A program made the position numbers and the translations under genes. Shown here in pieces: positions 1 to 6,271 of a DNA stretch of 7,118 nucleotides. Numbering within the stretch: position 1 is the first letter of the stretch; every line of letters starts with the position of its first letter. This DNA comes from Verrucomicrobiota bacterium. Its GTDB lineage: Bacteria; Verrucomicrobiota; Verrucomicrobiia; Verrucomicrobiales; Akkermansiaceae. The stretch covers positions 1 through 7,118 of the forward strand of contig WBXE01000123.1 in NCBI GenBank assembly GCA_008932955.1, in the 5' to 3' direction. The notes under the pieces are model-generated. The model worked only from the letters and a program-made list of their open reading frames with translations. It was not told the origin of the DNA and made no database searches.

Positions 1-136
1 CCAAACGAAGAAAGCCACGTCCGAAGGAGTCGTCGTGCCCAGCCGCCCCGCACCCGGCGGCTGGGAAGGCATGGATGCGCAACGCGCCAACGAGGCCCGC
101 GCCGAATGGTTAAGGACAGGCGCTCACGCGAAGTAA
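1..136 (+). CDS. C-terminal fragment of an unrecognised protein (cut by window edge)
   Basis: A reading frame open from the window edge (first full codon at base 2) runs 44 codons to a TAA stop at 134-136. The visible tail is hydrophilic and begins QTKKATSEGVVV. It continues through a Pro/Gly-rich stretch (PSRPAPGGWEG) into an Ala/Arg/Glu-rich probable helix and ends in TGAHAK. Codons are GC-rich like those of the neighbouring genes, which supports real coding, but the piece is short. I do not recognise the family and no catalytic motif is visible. It is convergent with the esterase gene on the other strand, with 60 nt between the two stops. That gap (137-196) holds no obvious hairpin-plus-T-run terminator. 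Confidence 0.5.
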   Translation, partial: QTKKATSEGVVVPSRPAPGGWEGMDAQRANEARAEWLRTGAHAK

Positions 137-196
137 GGCCATGACCCGGGAGCGCTAAATCTAACGATTATATAGCCCAGAGGCGCAGGTCACCAC

Positions 197-901
197 TCAC
201 TTCGCTGCGGGCGGAGCTGGAAGTTTGCCGGTGAGCCCCATGCAGACGGCCTTGGCGATTTCGGTGGCACCTTGGGTGTTCGGGTGGACCTTGTCGGGAA
301 TGAGCGCATCCTTGCCAACGAGGGCGCCATGGACGTCGATCACGCCGGACTGGGTGGTCTTGGCGACTTGGTCTAGCAGAGGAATTTCCTCCTTAGTGGC
401 GGCTTCGTTGATGCCGAAGTTGCCGTCGCCGGCGATATAGGGTGGATAGCCAATGAATACGCGCGGCTTGCTAGGCAACTTGGCAAACTGGCTGATCAAA
501 TCCATGTAGTCGGCCACGAAATGTTCTTTGTTCTTCCAGTTCTGAGGTTTGGTGTCGTTGGTGCCGAGAACAATCACCACCACATCCGGCGCGCATTCCT
601 TGGCTTGCTGGAAGGCCCCCTGCTTTTGGTAAGGATTGTCGCCACTTTGCAGCAAGGTGGTGCCGCTGACCCCAAAGTTTTTCACCTCCCACTTGTCACC
701 CAGCAACTTGCCAAGCTGGTCCGGCCACGACATCCCACCCGCAGCCCCCACACCCTGGGTAATGCTGTCGCCGACGCAAGCCAGCTTGATCGGCGCTTTG
801 TAGTTGGCCACGGCAAGCGGCTGCGGATTTTTCGCTAGAGCCACACCGGGCAGCAGCAGACTGAAGAAAGCGGCAGGAAACAGACTGGTGAATTTTGACA
901 T
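197..901 (-). CDS. Secreted SGNH/GDSL-type esterase (acetylesterase-like)
   Basis: This 234-residue protein is predicted to hydrolyse ester bonds, probably acetyl or acyl esters on carbohydrates, outside the cytoplasm. The N-terminus looks like a Sec signal peptide: MSKF, a hydrophobic core at about residues 7-22, and a likely cleavage after ALA (A23). All SGNH blocks are visible. Block I is GDSIT with nucleophile S46, block II is NFGVSG with G77, block III is GTND with N115, and block V is DKVHPN with D203 and H206. The length is normal for a single-domain SGNH hydrolase (Pfam GDSL-like lipase/acylhydrolase). I chose the ATG at 899-901 because the signal peptide begins there. The frame stays open upstream to 1102, but that extension has no family-like sequence. 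No good Shine-Dalgarno precedes the start. The gene is divergent from gluQRS and convergent with the partial gene at the window start. The exact substrate cannot be read from sequence; sialate or rhamnogalacturonan acetylesterase-like activity is a guess. Confidence 0.9.
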   Translation of the reverse strand: MSKFTSLFPAAFFSLLLPGVALAKNPQPLAVANYKAPIKLACVGDSITQGVGAAGGMSWPDQLGKLLGDKWEVKNFGVSGTTLLQSGDNPYQKQGAFQQAKECAPDVVVIVLGTNDTKPQNWKNKEHFVADYMDLISQFAKLPSKPRVFIGYPPYIAGDGNFGINEAATKEEIPLLDQVAKTTQSGVIDVHGALVGKDALIPDKVHPNTQGATEIAKAVCMGLTGKLPAPPAAK

Positions 902-1162
902 GTGGACTCGCTCGGAATGGGTGTTGCACCCGCGCGGCATGCTCCACCGTGGAACCCGCTGCGCAGGACCGCAGGCTGGCCGCTGGCACACCGCCACGCA
1001 AGCCGGTTCTTTTCCAATGCCATCACTAAGAATCTGTCGATTCATCCATTGCGTTTCACATAGCTGAATTGCAATTTCGGATTTAAACTGCGACGCTCGC
1101 AACAGCGCGGGTGGTGGCGAATTGGAGTTTCAAAGGCGGCGCTTGTGAGCTAGGCTCGCGGC
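902..1162. other. Divergent intergenic region between the esterase and gluQRS genes
   Basis: These 261 nt must hold the promoters of both divergent genes. The half nearest the esterase is GC-rich. The stretch around 1040-1090 is AT-richer and is the likelier promoter zone. It contains a perfect 10-nt palindrome, AATTGCAATT, at 1067-1076 and a TTTAAA at 1082-1087. I could not find a -35/-10 pair with good spacing on either strand, so no promoter is called. Open frames cross the region on both strands but lack any family resemblance. Confidence 0.5.
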
Positions 1163-2032
1163 ATGCTTTCTAACGAATCACCCGGGGTCACCGTGCGCAC
1201 GCGGTTTGCTCCCAGTCCAACGGGGCAGCTGCACCTCGGGCACGCCTTGGCGGCGCGGGTCGCACACGATTTGGCGCGGGGTCAGGGCGGGGCATTTTTG
1301 CTGCGCCACGAGGACATCGACACCACCCGGGTGCGCGAGGCCTATTATGAACAAATCGAGGCGGACCTGTGCTGGCTGGGTATGCGCTGGGACGGACCGG
1401 CCCTGCGCCAGAGCAGCCGTCTCGCGGCCTATGCGACGGCGTTAGACCGCTTGCAGGCACTCGGCGTGATCTATCCCTGCGCTTGCACCCGACGCGAAAT
1501 TCAGGACGAAGTAGCGGCGATGGTCGCCGCCCCCCAAGGACCGGAGGGCCCCCTGTATCCGGGCACCTGCCGCGGGCGGGCGGACGGCACACCGCTGCCC
1601 GGCATGATCGCCGATGGCAGCCACGCCTGGCGCTTGGATTCGCGCAAGGCGGCGGATATAACCGGCAAGCTGACCTTCACCGATCTGCGCCACGGCACCC
1701 AGGAGGTCAACCCGGATTTGTTGGGCGACGTGGTGCTGGCGCGCCGGGACATTGGCACGGCCTATCACCTGGCGGTGGTGGTGGACGATGCCTATCAGGA
1801 AATCAGCCACGTCACGCGCGGCGAGGATCTGCTGCCTGCGGCACATGTGCAGCGCTTGTTGCAAGCATTGCTAGGCTTGCCCGAACCGGTGTATTTGCAT
1901 CATCCGCTGGTGCTCGATGCGCAAGGCCGGCGGCTGGCCAAACGCCACGATGCCCAGTCCATCGCGGCGCTGCGCCAAGCCGGCATGAGCGCCGCCGAGC
2001 TGCTCGCACGGCTGGGCGCTGGGGACTCCTAG
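1163..2032 (+). CDS. gluQRS: Glutamyl-Q tRNA(Asp) synthetase
   Basis: A 289-residue truncated glutamyl-tRNA synthetase paralogue. The family activates glutamate and attaches it to the queuosine base at position 34 of tRNA-Asp in the cytoplasm, without needing tRNA for activation. Visible motifs are TRFAPSPTGQLHLGH (HIGH signature, H24-H27), the glutamate-site region LRHEDID at residues 48-54, and a zinc-site pattern (C106, C108, Y132, C136) as in E. coli GluQRS. The KMSKS-equivalent loop is LAKRHDA at 258-264. The anticodon-binding C-terminal domain of true GluRS is absent; the protein ends about 25 residues after the KRHDA loop, as expected for GluQRS and not GltX. The ATG at 1163 lies shortly before the conserved VRTRFAPSPTG and has only a weak purine stretch upstream. 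The gene's presence implies that the host makes or salvages queuosine. One residue, H49 in LRHEDID, differs from the usual isoleucine or another small hydrophobic residue. Confidence 0.93.
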   Translation: MLSNESPGVTVRTRFAPSPTGQLHLGHALAARVAHDLARGQGGAFLLRHEDIDTTRVREAYYEQIEADLCWLGMRWDGPALRQSSRLAAYATALDRLQALGVIYPCACTRREIQDEVAAMVAAPQGPEGPLYPGTCRGRADGTPLPGMIADGSHAWRLDSRKAADITGKLTFTDLRHGTQEVNPDLLGDVVLARRDIGTAYHLAVVVDDAYQEISHVTRGEDLLPAAHVQRLLQALLGLPEPVYLHHPLVLDAQGRRLAKRHDAQSIAALRQAGMSAAELLARLGAGDS

Positions 2033-2080
2033 GATTGCTTACGGGTTGCCAGTTTAGAAAACCCCTCACTCGAGCTGCCC

Positions 2081-2100
2081 GGGTTGGATTGGGTTGGACT
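2081..2100. repeat. Tandem 10-bp direct repeat
   Basis: Two adjacent 10-mers, GGGTTGGATT and GGGTTGGACT, differ at one base. They lie in the 176-nt gap between gluQRS and the rhomboid gene, directly after CTCGAG and CCCGGG hexamer palindromes. The repeat could be replication slippage or part of a binding site; nothing else in the sequence decides between these. Confidence 0.5.
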
Positions 2101-2132
2101 TGTCGGACCTGACTGCAAAGCGCTTTTCCAGA

Positions 2133-2157
2133 GCTTGCGGCGCATTTCGCCGTAAGC
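2133..2157 (+). promoter_or_regulatory. Stable RNA hairpin between gluQRS and the rhomboid gene
   Basis: The left arm GCTTGCGGCG (2133-2142) pairs with the right arm CGCCGTAAGC (2148-2157), giving a 10-bp stem with one G-U wobble and a 5-nt loop, CATTT. The complementary strand would carry an A-C mismatch at that spot, so the structure is better formed in plus-strand RNA, matching the direction of both flanking genes. No T-run follows, so it is not a classic intrinsic terminator. It sits 101 nt after the gluQRS stop and 52 nt before the rhomboid GTG. Possible roles are 3'-end stabilisation of gluQRS mRNA, Rho-assisted termination, or a 5' leader element. Confidence 0.5.
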
Positions 2158-2208
2158 GAGCCACAGGGATGATTTGCGTTTCTGACCGATCCTGATTCAC
2201 TGGAGGCC

Positions 2209-3060
2209 GTGCCCGAACTATCCGAAACACCGAACCCCGCCGAGTCGCCAGATTTCATGTTGGTCGGCTGTTATGGCGGGATGGCAGCGGCCTTCGAGCG
2301 AGCGCTGGTGATTTTAGCGATGGGCCTGGCATGTCAGATAGAGAAAGAGCCGACGGGCGATGGATATGTCTTATTAGCGGAGCCGGGCGCCGTAGAGCGC
2401 ATCCAGGAGGAACTGGCAATGTACGAGCATGAGCAGGCGCAGCCAGTGCTGATCGAGGTGGCCGCAGCGGAATATGACGCCGGGGCCCTGCCGACGGCGC
2501 TGTGGGTAGCGTGCCTGTGTGCGGTGTTTTGGCTGCAGCGCGACCATCCAACGATGGTCGCCCAAGGCGTGTGCTCAGCCCAAGGGATCTTTGAGGATGG
2601 CGAGTGGTGGCGACCCTTCACGGCGCTGTTTCTGCACGCCGATCGCACGCACCTGCTCAGCAACGTCGCCAGCGGAGTGTTGTTTGGCACCTGGGTGTGC
2701 CGCTCGCTCGGCCCGTGGCTGGGCTGGACGCTCATCCTTGCCGCCGGCACCCTCGGCAACTCACTCAACGCAGCTTCGCACCTCGATTCCGCGTTCGCAT
2801 CGTTGGGGGCATCCACCGCAGTATTCGGCGCACTCGGAATTCTAACCGGAGTGGCGATCTTTCAGACCACCCGCGACCGCCCCGGCCCCAAAATTTTCCG
2901 CTATCTGGTGCCGCTGGGCGGCGGGCTGGTGCTACTGTCGTGGCTGGGCGTGGGATCCGACCCACGCACAGATGTGGCCGGACACGTCTGCGGGTTTGCC
3001 GTTGGAATTTTGCTAGGTGTGGCGGCAGCCTGGTGGCCGCGCCACCCGACACAGGCGTGA
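2209..3060 (+). CDS. Rhomboid family intramembrane serine protease, GlpG-like
   Basis: A 283-residue inner-membrane protease predicted to cleave transmembrane segments of other membrane proteins. Key rhomboid elements are present: GEWWRPFTALFLHAD at 131-145, H143 and H148 followed by LLSN (N152, oxyanion region), catalytic serine S202 in GASTAVFGALG, and catalytic histidine H259 in AGHVCGFAVG. About six membrane helices can be placed: near 94-110, 147-165, 170-187, 200-219, 231-248 and 256-276. Residues 17-85 form a soluble N-terminal domain that by eye resembles the E. coli GlpG cytoplasmic domain (pattern: ML, an AFE helix, a hydrophobic strand, then AERI-type helix). The start is uncertain. 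GTG 2209 has GGAGG only 2 nt upstream, which is tight. ATG 2257 (residue 17) aligns better with the GlpG start and would give 267 residues. The C-terminus is short and ends just after the last helix. Substrates cannot be inferred. Confidence 0.9.
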   Translation: MPELSETPNPAESPDFMLVGCYGGMAAAFERALVILAMGLACQIEKEPTGDGYVLLAEPGAVERIQEELAMYEHEQAQPVLIEVAAAEYDAGALPTALWVACLCAVFWLQRDHPTMVAQGVCSAQGIFEDGEWWRPFTALFLHADRTHLLSNVASGVLFGTWVCRSLGPWLGWTLILAAGTLGNSLNAASHLDSAFASLGASTAVFGALGILTGVAIFQTTRDRPGPKIFRYLVPLGGGLVLLSWLGVGSDPRTDVAGHVCGFAVGILLGVAAAWWPRHPTQA

Positions 3061-3150
3061 AGCCAAGGACGGCGGCGCGACCATTGGCTGCTGGATCGGA
3101 AAATAGAAACTACGGATTGCACGGATGAAGAAAGAGTTCAAGTTTTATGG

Positions 3151-3180
3151 CAATTACCTTTGGGGGAAGCCTCGTAATTG
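3151..3180. repeat. Inverted repeat downstream of the rhomboid gene
   Basis: CAATTAC (3151-3157) and GTAATTG (3174-3180) are perfect 7-nt inverted copies separated by 16 nt containing a run of five G. The stem is AT-rich and no T-run follows, so it would be a weak terminator. It could equally be an operator or chance. Confidence 0.35.
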
Positions 3181-3370
3181 ATAGATAGCCGTCATCTTTT
3201 CGGTGTAATCCTCTTCAATCCATGAAATTTACCTGATTATTCGAAAAGCAGTCAGTCAGGCTTTCTCGCTTCGCTCGGTTGTGGTTAAAAAACGCCGCCG
3301 CCAGCCCTTTCATCTGACTTTTTAAGATAATTGGCACTTCTTGCACGCGGCGGCGGGACGCTAGGCAGTC

Positions 3371-3397
3371 TTGACATTGCAGCGCAGCGCGTATCCC
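3371..3397 (+). promoter_or_regulatory. Possible polA promoter (weak)
   Basis: A perfect TTGACA -35 hexamer lies at 3371-3376. The best -10 candidate is TATCCC at 3392-3397, only 15 nt away and matching the consensus at three of six positions. If used, transcription would start near 3404 and leave a leader of about 30 nt before the polA ATG. The -35 match is good but the rest is poor, so this is a tentative call. Confidence 0.25.
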
Positions 3398-3432
3398 ATC
3401 CACCCGCACCCAGCCATTCCCAACTCCCTCCT

Positions 3433-6267
3433 ATGCGCCTATTTCTCCTAGATGGCATGGCCCTGATCTATCGGGCCCACTTTGCCCTGATCCAAGCCCC
3501 TATCCGCAATTCCAAGGGCGTCAACACGTCCGCGCTCTATGGTTTTATCAACACCCTGCTGGCGATTATCGAAAATGAAAAGCCGACCCACCTCGGGGTC
3601 GCGTTCGACACCTCGGCACCGACGCCGCGCCACCTGAAGTATCCCGCCTACAAGGCGCATCGCGACGAGATGCCCGAGGAGCTCGCCGCGGCCATTCCGC
3701 ACATCAAGGCACTGTGCCGGGCGTTTCACATCCCGGTGCTGGAGGTCGATGGCTTCGAGGCGGACGACATTATCGGCACGCTGGTAAAACGGGCTGAAGT
3801 AGCGGGGTTTGAATCATTCATGGTCACCCCAGACAAGGATTTCGCGCAACTCATCTCCGCCCATTCCTCAATGTGGAAACCCGGCCGCAAGGGCTCCGAT
3901 CACGAGGTCATCGACCTGCCCACCATGCTCAAAAATTGGGAGATCCAGCGCCCGCAACAAGTCATCGACATCCTCGGCCTGTGGGGCGACGTCGCCGACA
4001 ATATCCCCGGCATCCCCGGCATCGGCGAAAAAACCGCTAAAAAACTCGTCGCGCAATTCGGCTCGATGGAAAACATTCTAGCCAATGCCGCCCAACTCAA
4101 AGGCAAACAGCGCGAGAACGTCGAAGCCTACGCCGATCAGGCAATTCTATCAAAGGAGCTCGCCACCATCATCACCGATGTGCCGCTGGCAGTGACCTGG
4201 GAGGATCTGGTCCTCTCGCCGCGCGACGACGCGGCCCTCCAAACCCTCTTCCATGAGTTCGAGTTCCGCGGCCTCTCCCGACGCCTGTTCGGGGCCAAGG
4301 CCGCCAGCCCGCCAGCTGATTCCGGCGTCTCACCGCAATCCTCCTCCTCCCCCATCCCACCCACACCCACGGTGTTTGAAACGTTGCGCAATATCCACGA
4401 CGTCCCCCACTCCTATCTACTAGCCGACACCCCACAACTCGAACAACAACTTCTAACCGAATTGCAGCAGCAGCCCGGCTATTGCTTCGACATCGAAACT
4501 ACCGGGCTGGACCGCTTCACCTCCAAGCTGTTAGGAATTGCCTTTGCATGGCATGCCCATACCGCTTGGTACCTTCCCATCACCGACCTCCCAGCCCAAA
4601 TCGCCGGCCTGCGCAAGGCGTTTGCCAACCCGGCGGAAAAAACCGGCCACAACCTCAAGTTCGATCTATCTATCCTGCAGCACCACGGCATCGAGGTCGC
4701 CGGACCGTTTTTCGACACCATGCTCGCCGACGCGCTGGTATTTCCCGAGCGCCGCCACGCCATGGACTATCTATCAGAAACCCTGCTGGGCTACACCCCC
4801 GTCAAGTTCGCCGAGGTGGCGGCACTGGCCAAGCGCCAAGAGCCGCTGCCACCCGCGAGCGAGGATTTGTTTGAGTTTGCGGCGGCGCAGCAGCCGGCCA
4901 TGACTCTTGATATGACAGCCATCCCGCTGGCCAAGCTGGCGGAATACGCAGCGGAGGACGCCGATGTGACCTGGCAGCTAGCGACCACCCTGCGGCCGCT
5001 TCTAACAGCCTCGGGGCAACTCGGGGTGCTCCAGCACATCGAAGGGCCGCTGTTGCCAGTGCTGGTGCGCATGGAAATGGCAGGTATCGCGGTGGACACC
5101 GGCTCGCTCAAGGTCATCGGCGACGAGGTGCAACTCCAAATCGACGCCCTGGCAGCCTCGATCCAACACCACGCCGGCACGCCCTTCAACATCGCCTCAC
5201 CCAAACAACTCGGCCAAATCCTCTTCGATCACCTCAAGCTCGACGCCAAGGCCAAGAAAACCAAAACCGGCCAATTCAAGACCGACGAGCAGACGCTGGC
5301 GACCTTCGAAGGCAAGCACCCGATCATCAGCGACATCCTCGCCTGGCGCGAAGCCACCAAACTTAAATCCACCTATCTGGACGCGCTGCCCAACCACCTG
5401 GTACCGGAAACCGGCCGCCTCCACACCCATTTCCATCAATTGGTGGCCGCCACTGGCCGCCTCGCCTCGTCCGATCCGAACTTGCAGAACATTCCGGTGC
5501 GCTCAGAGGCCGGCCGCAAAATCCGCCAAGCCTTCGTGCCGCGTGCGTCTGACAATTTAAAGCTCAAATTCCAGCTGCTCTCCTGCGATTACTCGCAAAT
5601 CGAGTTACGGGTGATGGCGGCTCTAGCGCAGGACGCCACCATGATCGCCGCCTTCCAAAATGGCGAGGACATCCACTCTGCCACCGCGGCCAAGGTCTTC
5701 GGCGTGGACCTCCCAGACGTCACCGCCAGCATGCGCCGCAGCGCCAAAATGGTCAACTTCGGCATCATCTATGGCATCTCCGCCTTCGGCCTGTCCCAGC
5801 GCTTGGCCATCCCACGCCCTGAAGCCGCCAGCATCATCGATGCCTACTTCCGCGAGTATCCCGCCATCCGTCAATTCATGGATCGCACCATCGCCGAGGC
5901 CAACGAACTCGGCTACGTTCAAACCCTCGGCGGCCGCCGCCGCTCGTTCCCCGATCTAACGTCCTCCAACCAAAACCTCCGCGGCAACGCCGAGCGCGCT
6001 GCCATCAACACCCCGATCCAAGGCAGCGCCGCCGACATGATCAAACTCGCCATGATCCGCATCGATGCCTTGCTACGAGAGAAATCGTACCACACCCAGA
6101 TGCTGTTGCAGGTCCACGACGAACTCGTGTTCGACCTAGCTCTCGGCGAACAGGAGGAGCTGGTGCCTAAAATCCTCCACGCCATGACCACTGCCCTGCC
6201 ACTACCCAACCACGTGCCCATCGAAGTGACACACGGCATCGGCCCCAACTGGCTAGCGGCGCATTGA
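3433..6267 (+). CDS. polA: DNA polymerase I (full length, proofreading-competent)
   Basis: A 944-residue family A polymerase (E. coli: 928) that removes primers and fills gaps in replication and repair. Residues 1-290 are the 5' nuclease, with acidic metal ligands at D7, D59, E109/D111/D112, D134/D136 and D186/D189 and the helix-hairpin motif IPGIPGIGEKTA. A Pro/Ser-rich linker spans about 290-313. The 3'-5' exonuclease keeps all motifs: FDIETTG (D353, E355), GHNLKFD (N407, D411) and YAAED (Y505, D509), so proofreading should be active. The polymerase domain shows motif A CDYSQIELR (D719), motif B RRSAKMVNFGIIYG (K772, F777, Y780) and motif C QVHDELVFD (H895, D896, E897). The Phe at 777 is the usual residue at the dideoxynucleotide-discrimination site. 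The start is the ATG at 3433, because MRLFLLDGMALIYRAHF is where the family begins. An in-frame TTG at 3331 would add 34 non-conserved residues. No Shine-Dalgarno precedes the ATG; the upstream bases are pyrimidines. The stop is 4 nt from the convergent ilvN stop. Confidence 0.98.
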   Translation: MRLFLLDGMALIYRAHFALIQAPIRNSKGVNTSALYGFINTLLAIIENEKPTHLGVAFDTSAPTPRHLKYPAYKAHRDEMPEELAAAIPHIKALCRAFHIPVLEVDGFEADDIIGTLVKRAEVAGFESFMVTPDKDFAQLISAHSSMWKPGRKGSDHEVIDLPTMLKNWEIQRPQQVIDILGLWGDVADNIPGIPGIGEKTAKKLVAQFGSMENILANAAQLKGKQRENVEAYADQAILSKELATIITDVPLAVTWEDLVLSPRDDAALQTLFHEFEFRGLSRRLFGAKAASPPADSGVSPQSSSSPIPPTPTVFETLRNIHDVPHSYLLADTPQLEQQLLTELQQQPGYCFDIETTGLDRFTSKLLGIAFAWHAHTAWYLPITDLPAQIAGLRKAFANPAEKTGHNLKFDLSILQHHGIEVAGPFFDTMLADALVFPERRHAMDYLSETLLGYTPVKFAEVAALAKRQEPLPPASEDLFEFAAAQQPAMTLDMTAIPLAKLAEYAAEDADVTWQLATTLRPLLTASGQLGVLQHIEGPLLPVLVRMEMAGIAVDTGSLKVIGDEVQLQIDALAASIQHHAGTPFNIASPKQLGQILFDHLKLDAKAKKTKTGQFKTDEQTLATFEGKHPIISDILAWREATKLKSTYLDALPNHLVPETGRLHTHFHQLVAATGRLASSDPNLQNIPVRSEAGRKIRQAFVPRASDNLKLKFQLLSCDYSQIELRVMAALAQDATMIAAFQNGEDIHSATAAKVFGVDLPDVTASMRRSAKMVNFGIIYGISAFGLSQRLAIPRPEAASIIDAYFREYPAIRQFMDRTIAEANELGYVQTLGGRRRSFPDLTSSNQNLRGNAERAAINTPIQGSAADMIKLAMIRIDALLREKSYHTQMLLQVHDELVFDLALGEQEELVPKILHAMTTALPLPNHVPIEVTHGIGPNWLAAH

Positions 6268-6271
6268 TGGA

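Larger units (their letters stand above)
3061..3432. other. Long intergenic region upstream of polA
   Basis: These 372 nt, the longest non-coding stretch here, lie between the rhomboid stop and the polA ATG. The part from about 3100 to 3290 is clearly AT-richer than the flanking genes. It contains a short direct repeat (ACGGAT at 3112-3117 and 3121-3126), an inverted repeat (3151-3180), a TTGATA at 3178-3183 with TGTAAT at 3204-3209 (20-nt spacing, too long for a standard promoter), and complementary GC triplet runs at 3293-3301 and 3347-3355. No convincing ORF and no tRNA or other RNA gene was seen. The last 40 nt before the polA ATG are pyrimidine-rich. Confidence 0.6.

Noticed and set aside
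804..1067. 87-codon plus-strand ORF across the esterase start and the divergent gap
   Set aside because: Antisense shadow of the esterase signal-peptide region with no protein-like features.
902..1102. In-frame 67-residue N-terminal extension of the esterase
   Set aside because: The extension is Cys/Arg-rich with no family-like sequence, and a clean signal peptide begins at the internal Met coded at 899-901.
1369..2112. 247-codon plus-strand ORF overlapping gluQRS in another frame
   Set aside because: Its translation is Arg/Pro/Gly-rich, as expected for an out-of-frame shadow of a GC-rich gene, and it has no recognisable motif.
2117..2126. AAAGCGCTTT palindrome between gluQRS and the rhomboid gene
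   Set aside because: It is perfect but only 10 nt with no loop, and there is no supporting context beyond the nearby hairpin that is already listed.
2604..3128. 174-codon plus-strand ORF overlapping the rhomboid gene
   Set aside because: It is an Arg/Pro/His-rich frame shadow; the rhomboid frame carries the full catalytic signature over the same bases.
3178..3209. TTGATA and TGTAAT as a promoter in the polA leader
   Set aside because: The 20-nt spacing is outside the usual 16-18 nt range.
3293..3355. 9-nt GC-triplet inverted repeat (CGCCGCCGC and GCGGCGGCG) before polA as a terminator or hairpin
   Set aside because: The arms are simple triplet repeats separated by 45 nt, easily produced by chance in GC-rich DNA, with no T-run after the second arm.
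3215..3409. 64-codon minus-strand ORF in the polA upstream gap
   Set aside because: It is short, has no Shine-Dalgarno or family resemblance, and covers mixed AT-rich and GC-rich sequence. It is not supported as a gene.
3331..3432. In-frame TTG start adding 34 residues to PolA
   Set aside because: The extension is low-complexity Pro/Ser/Ala sequence, while the conserved PolA N-terminus starts exactly at ATG 3433. A TTG this far upstream is not needed.
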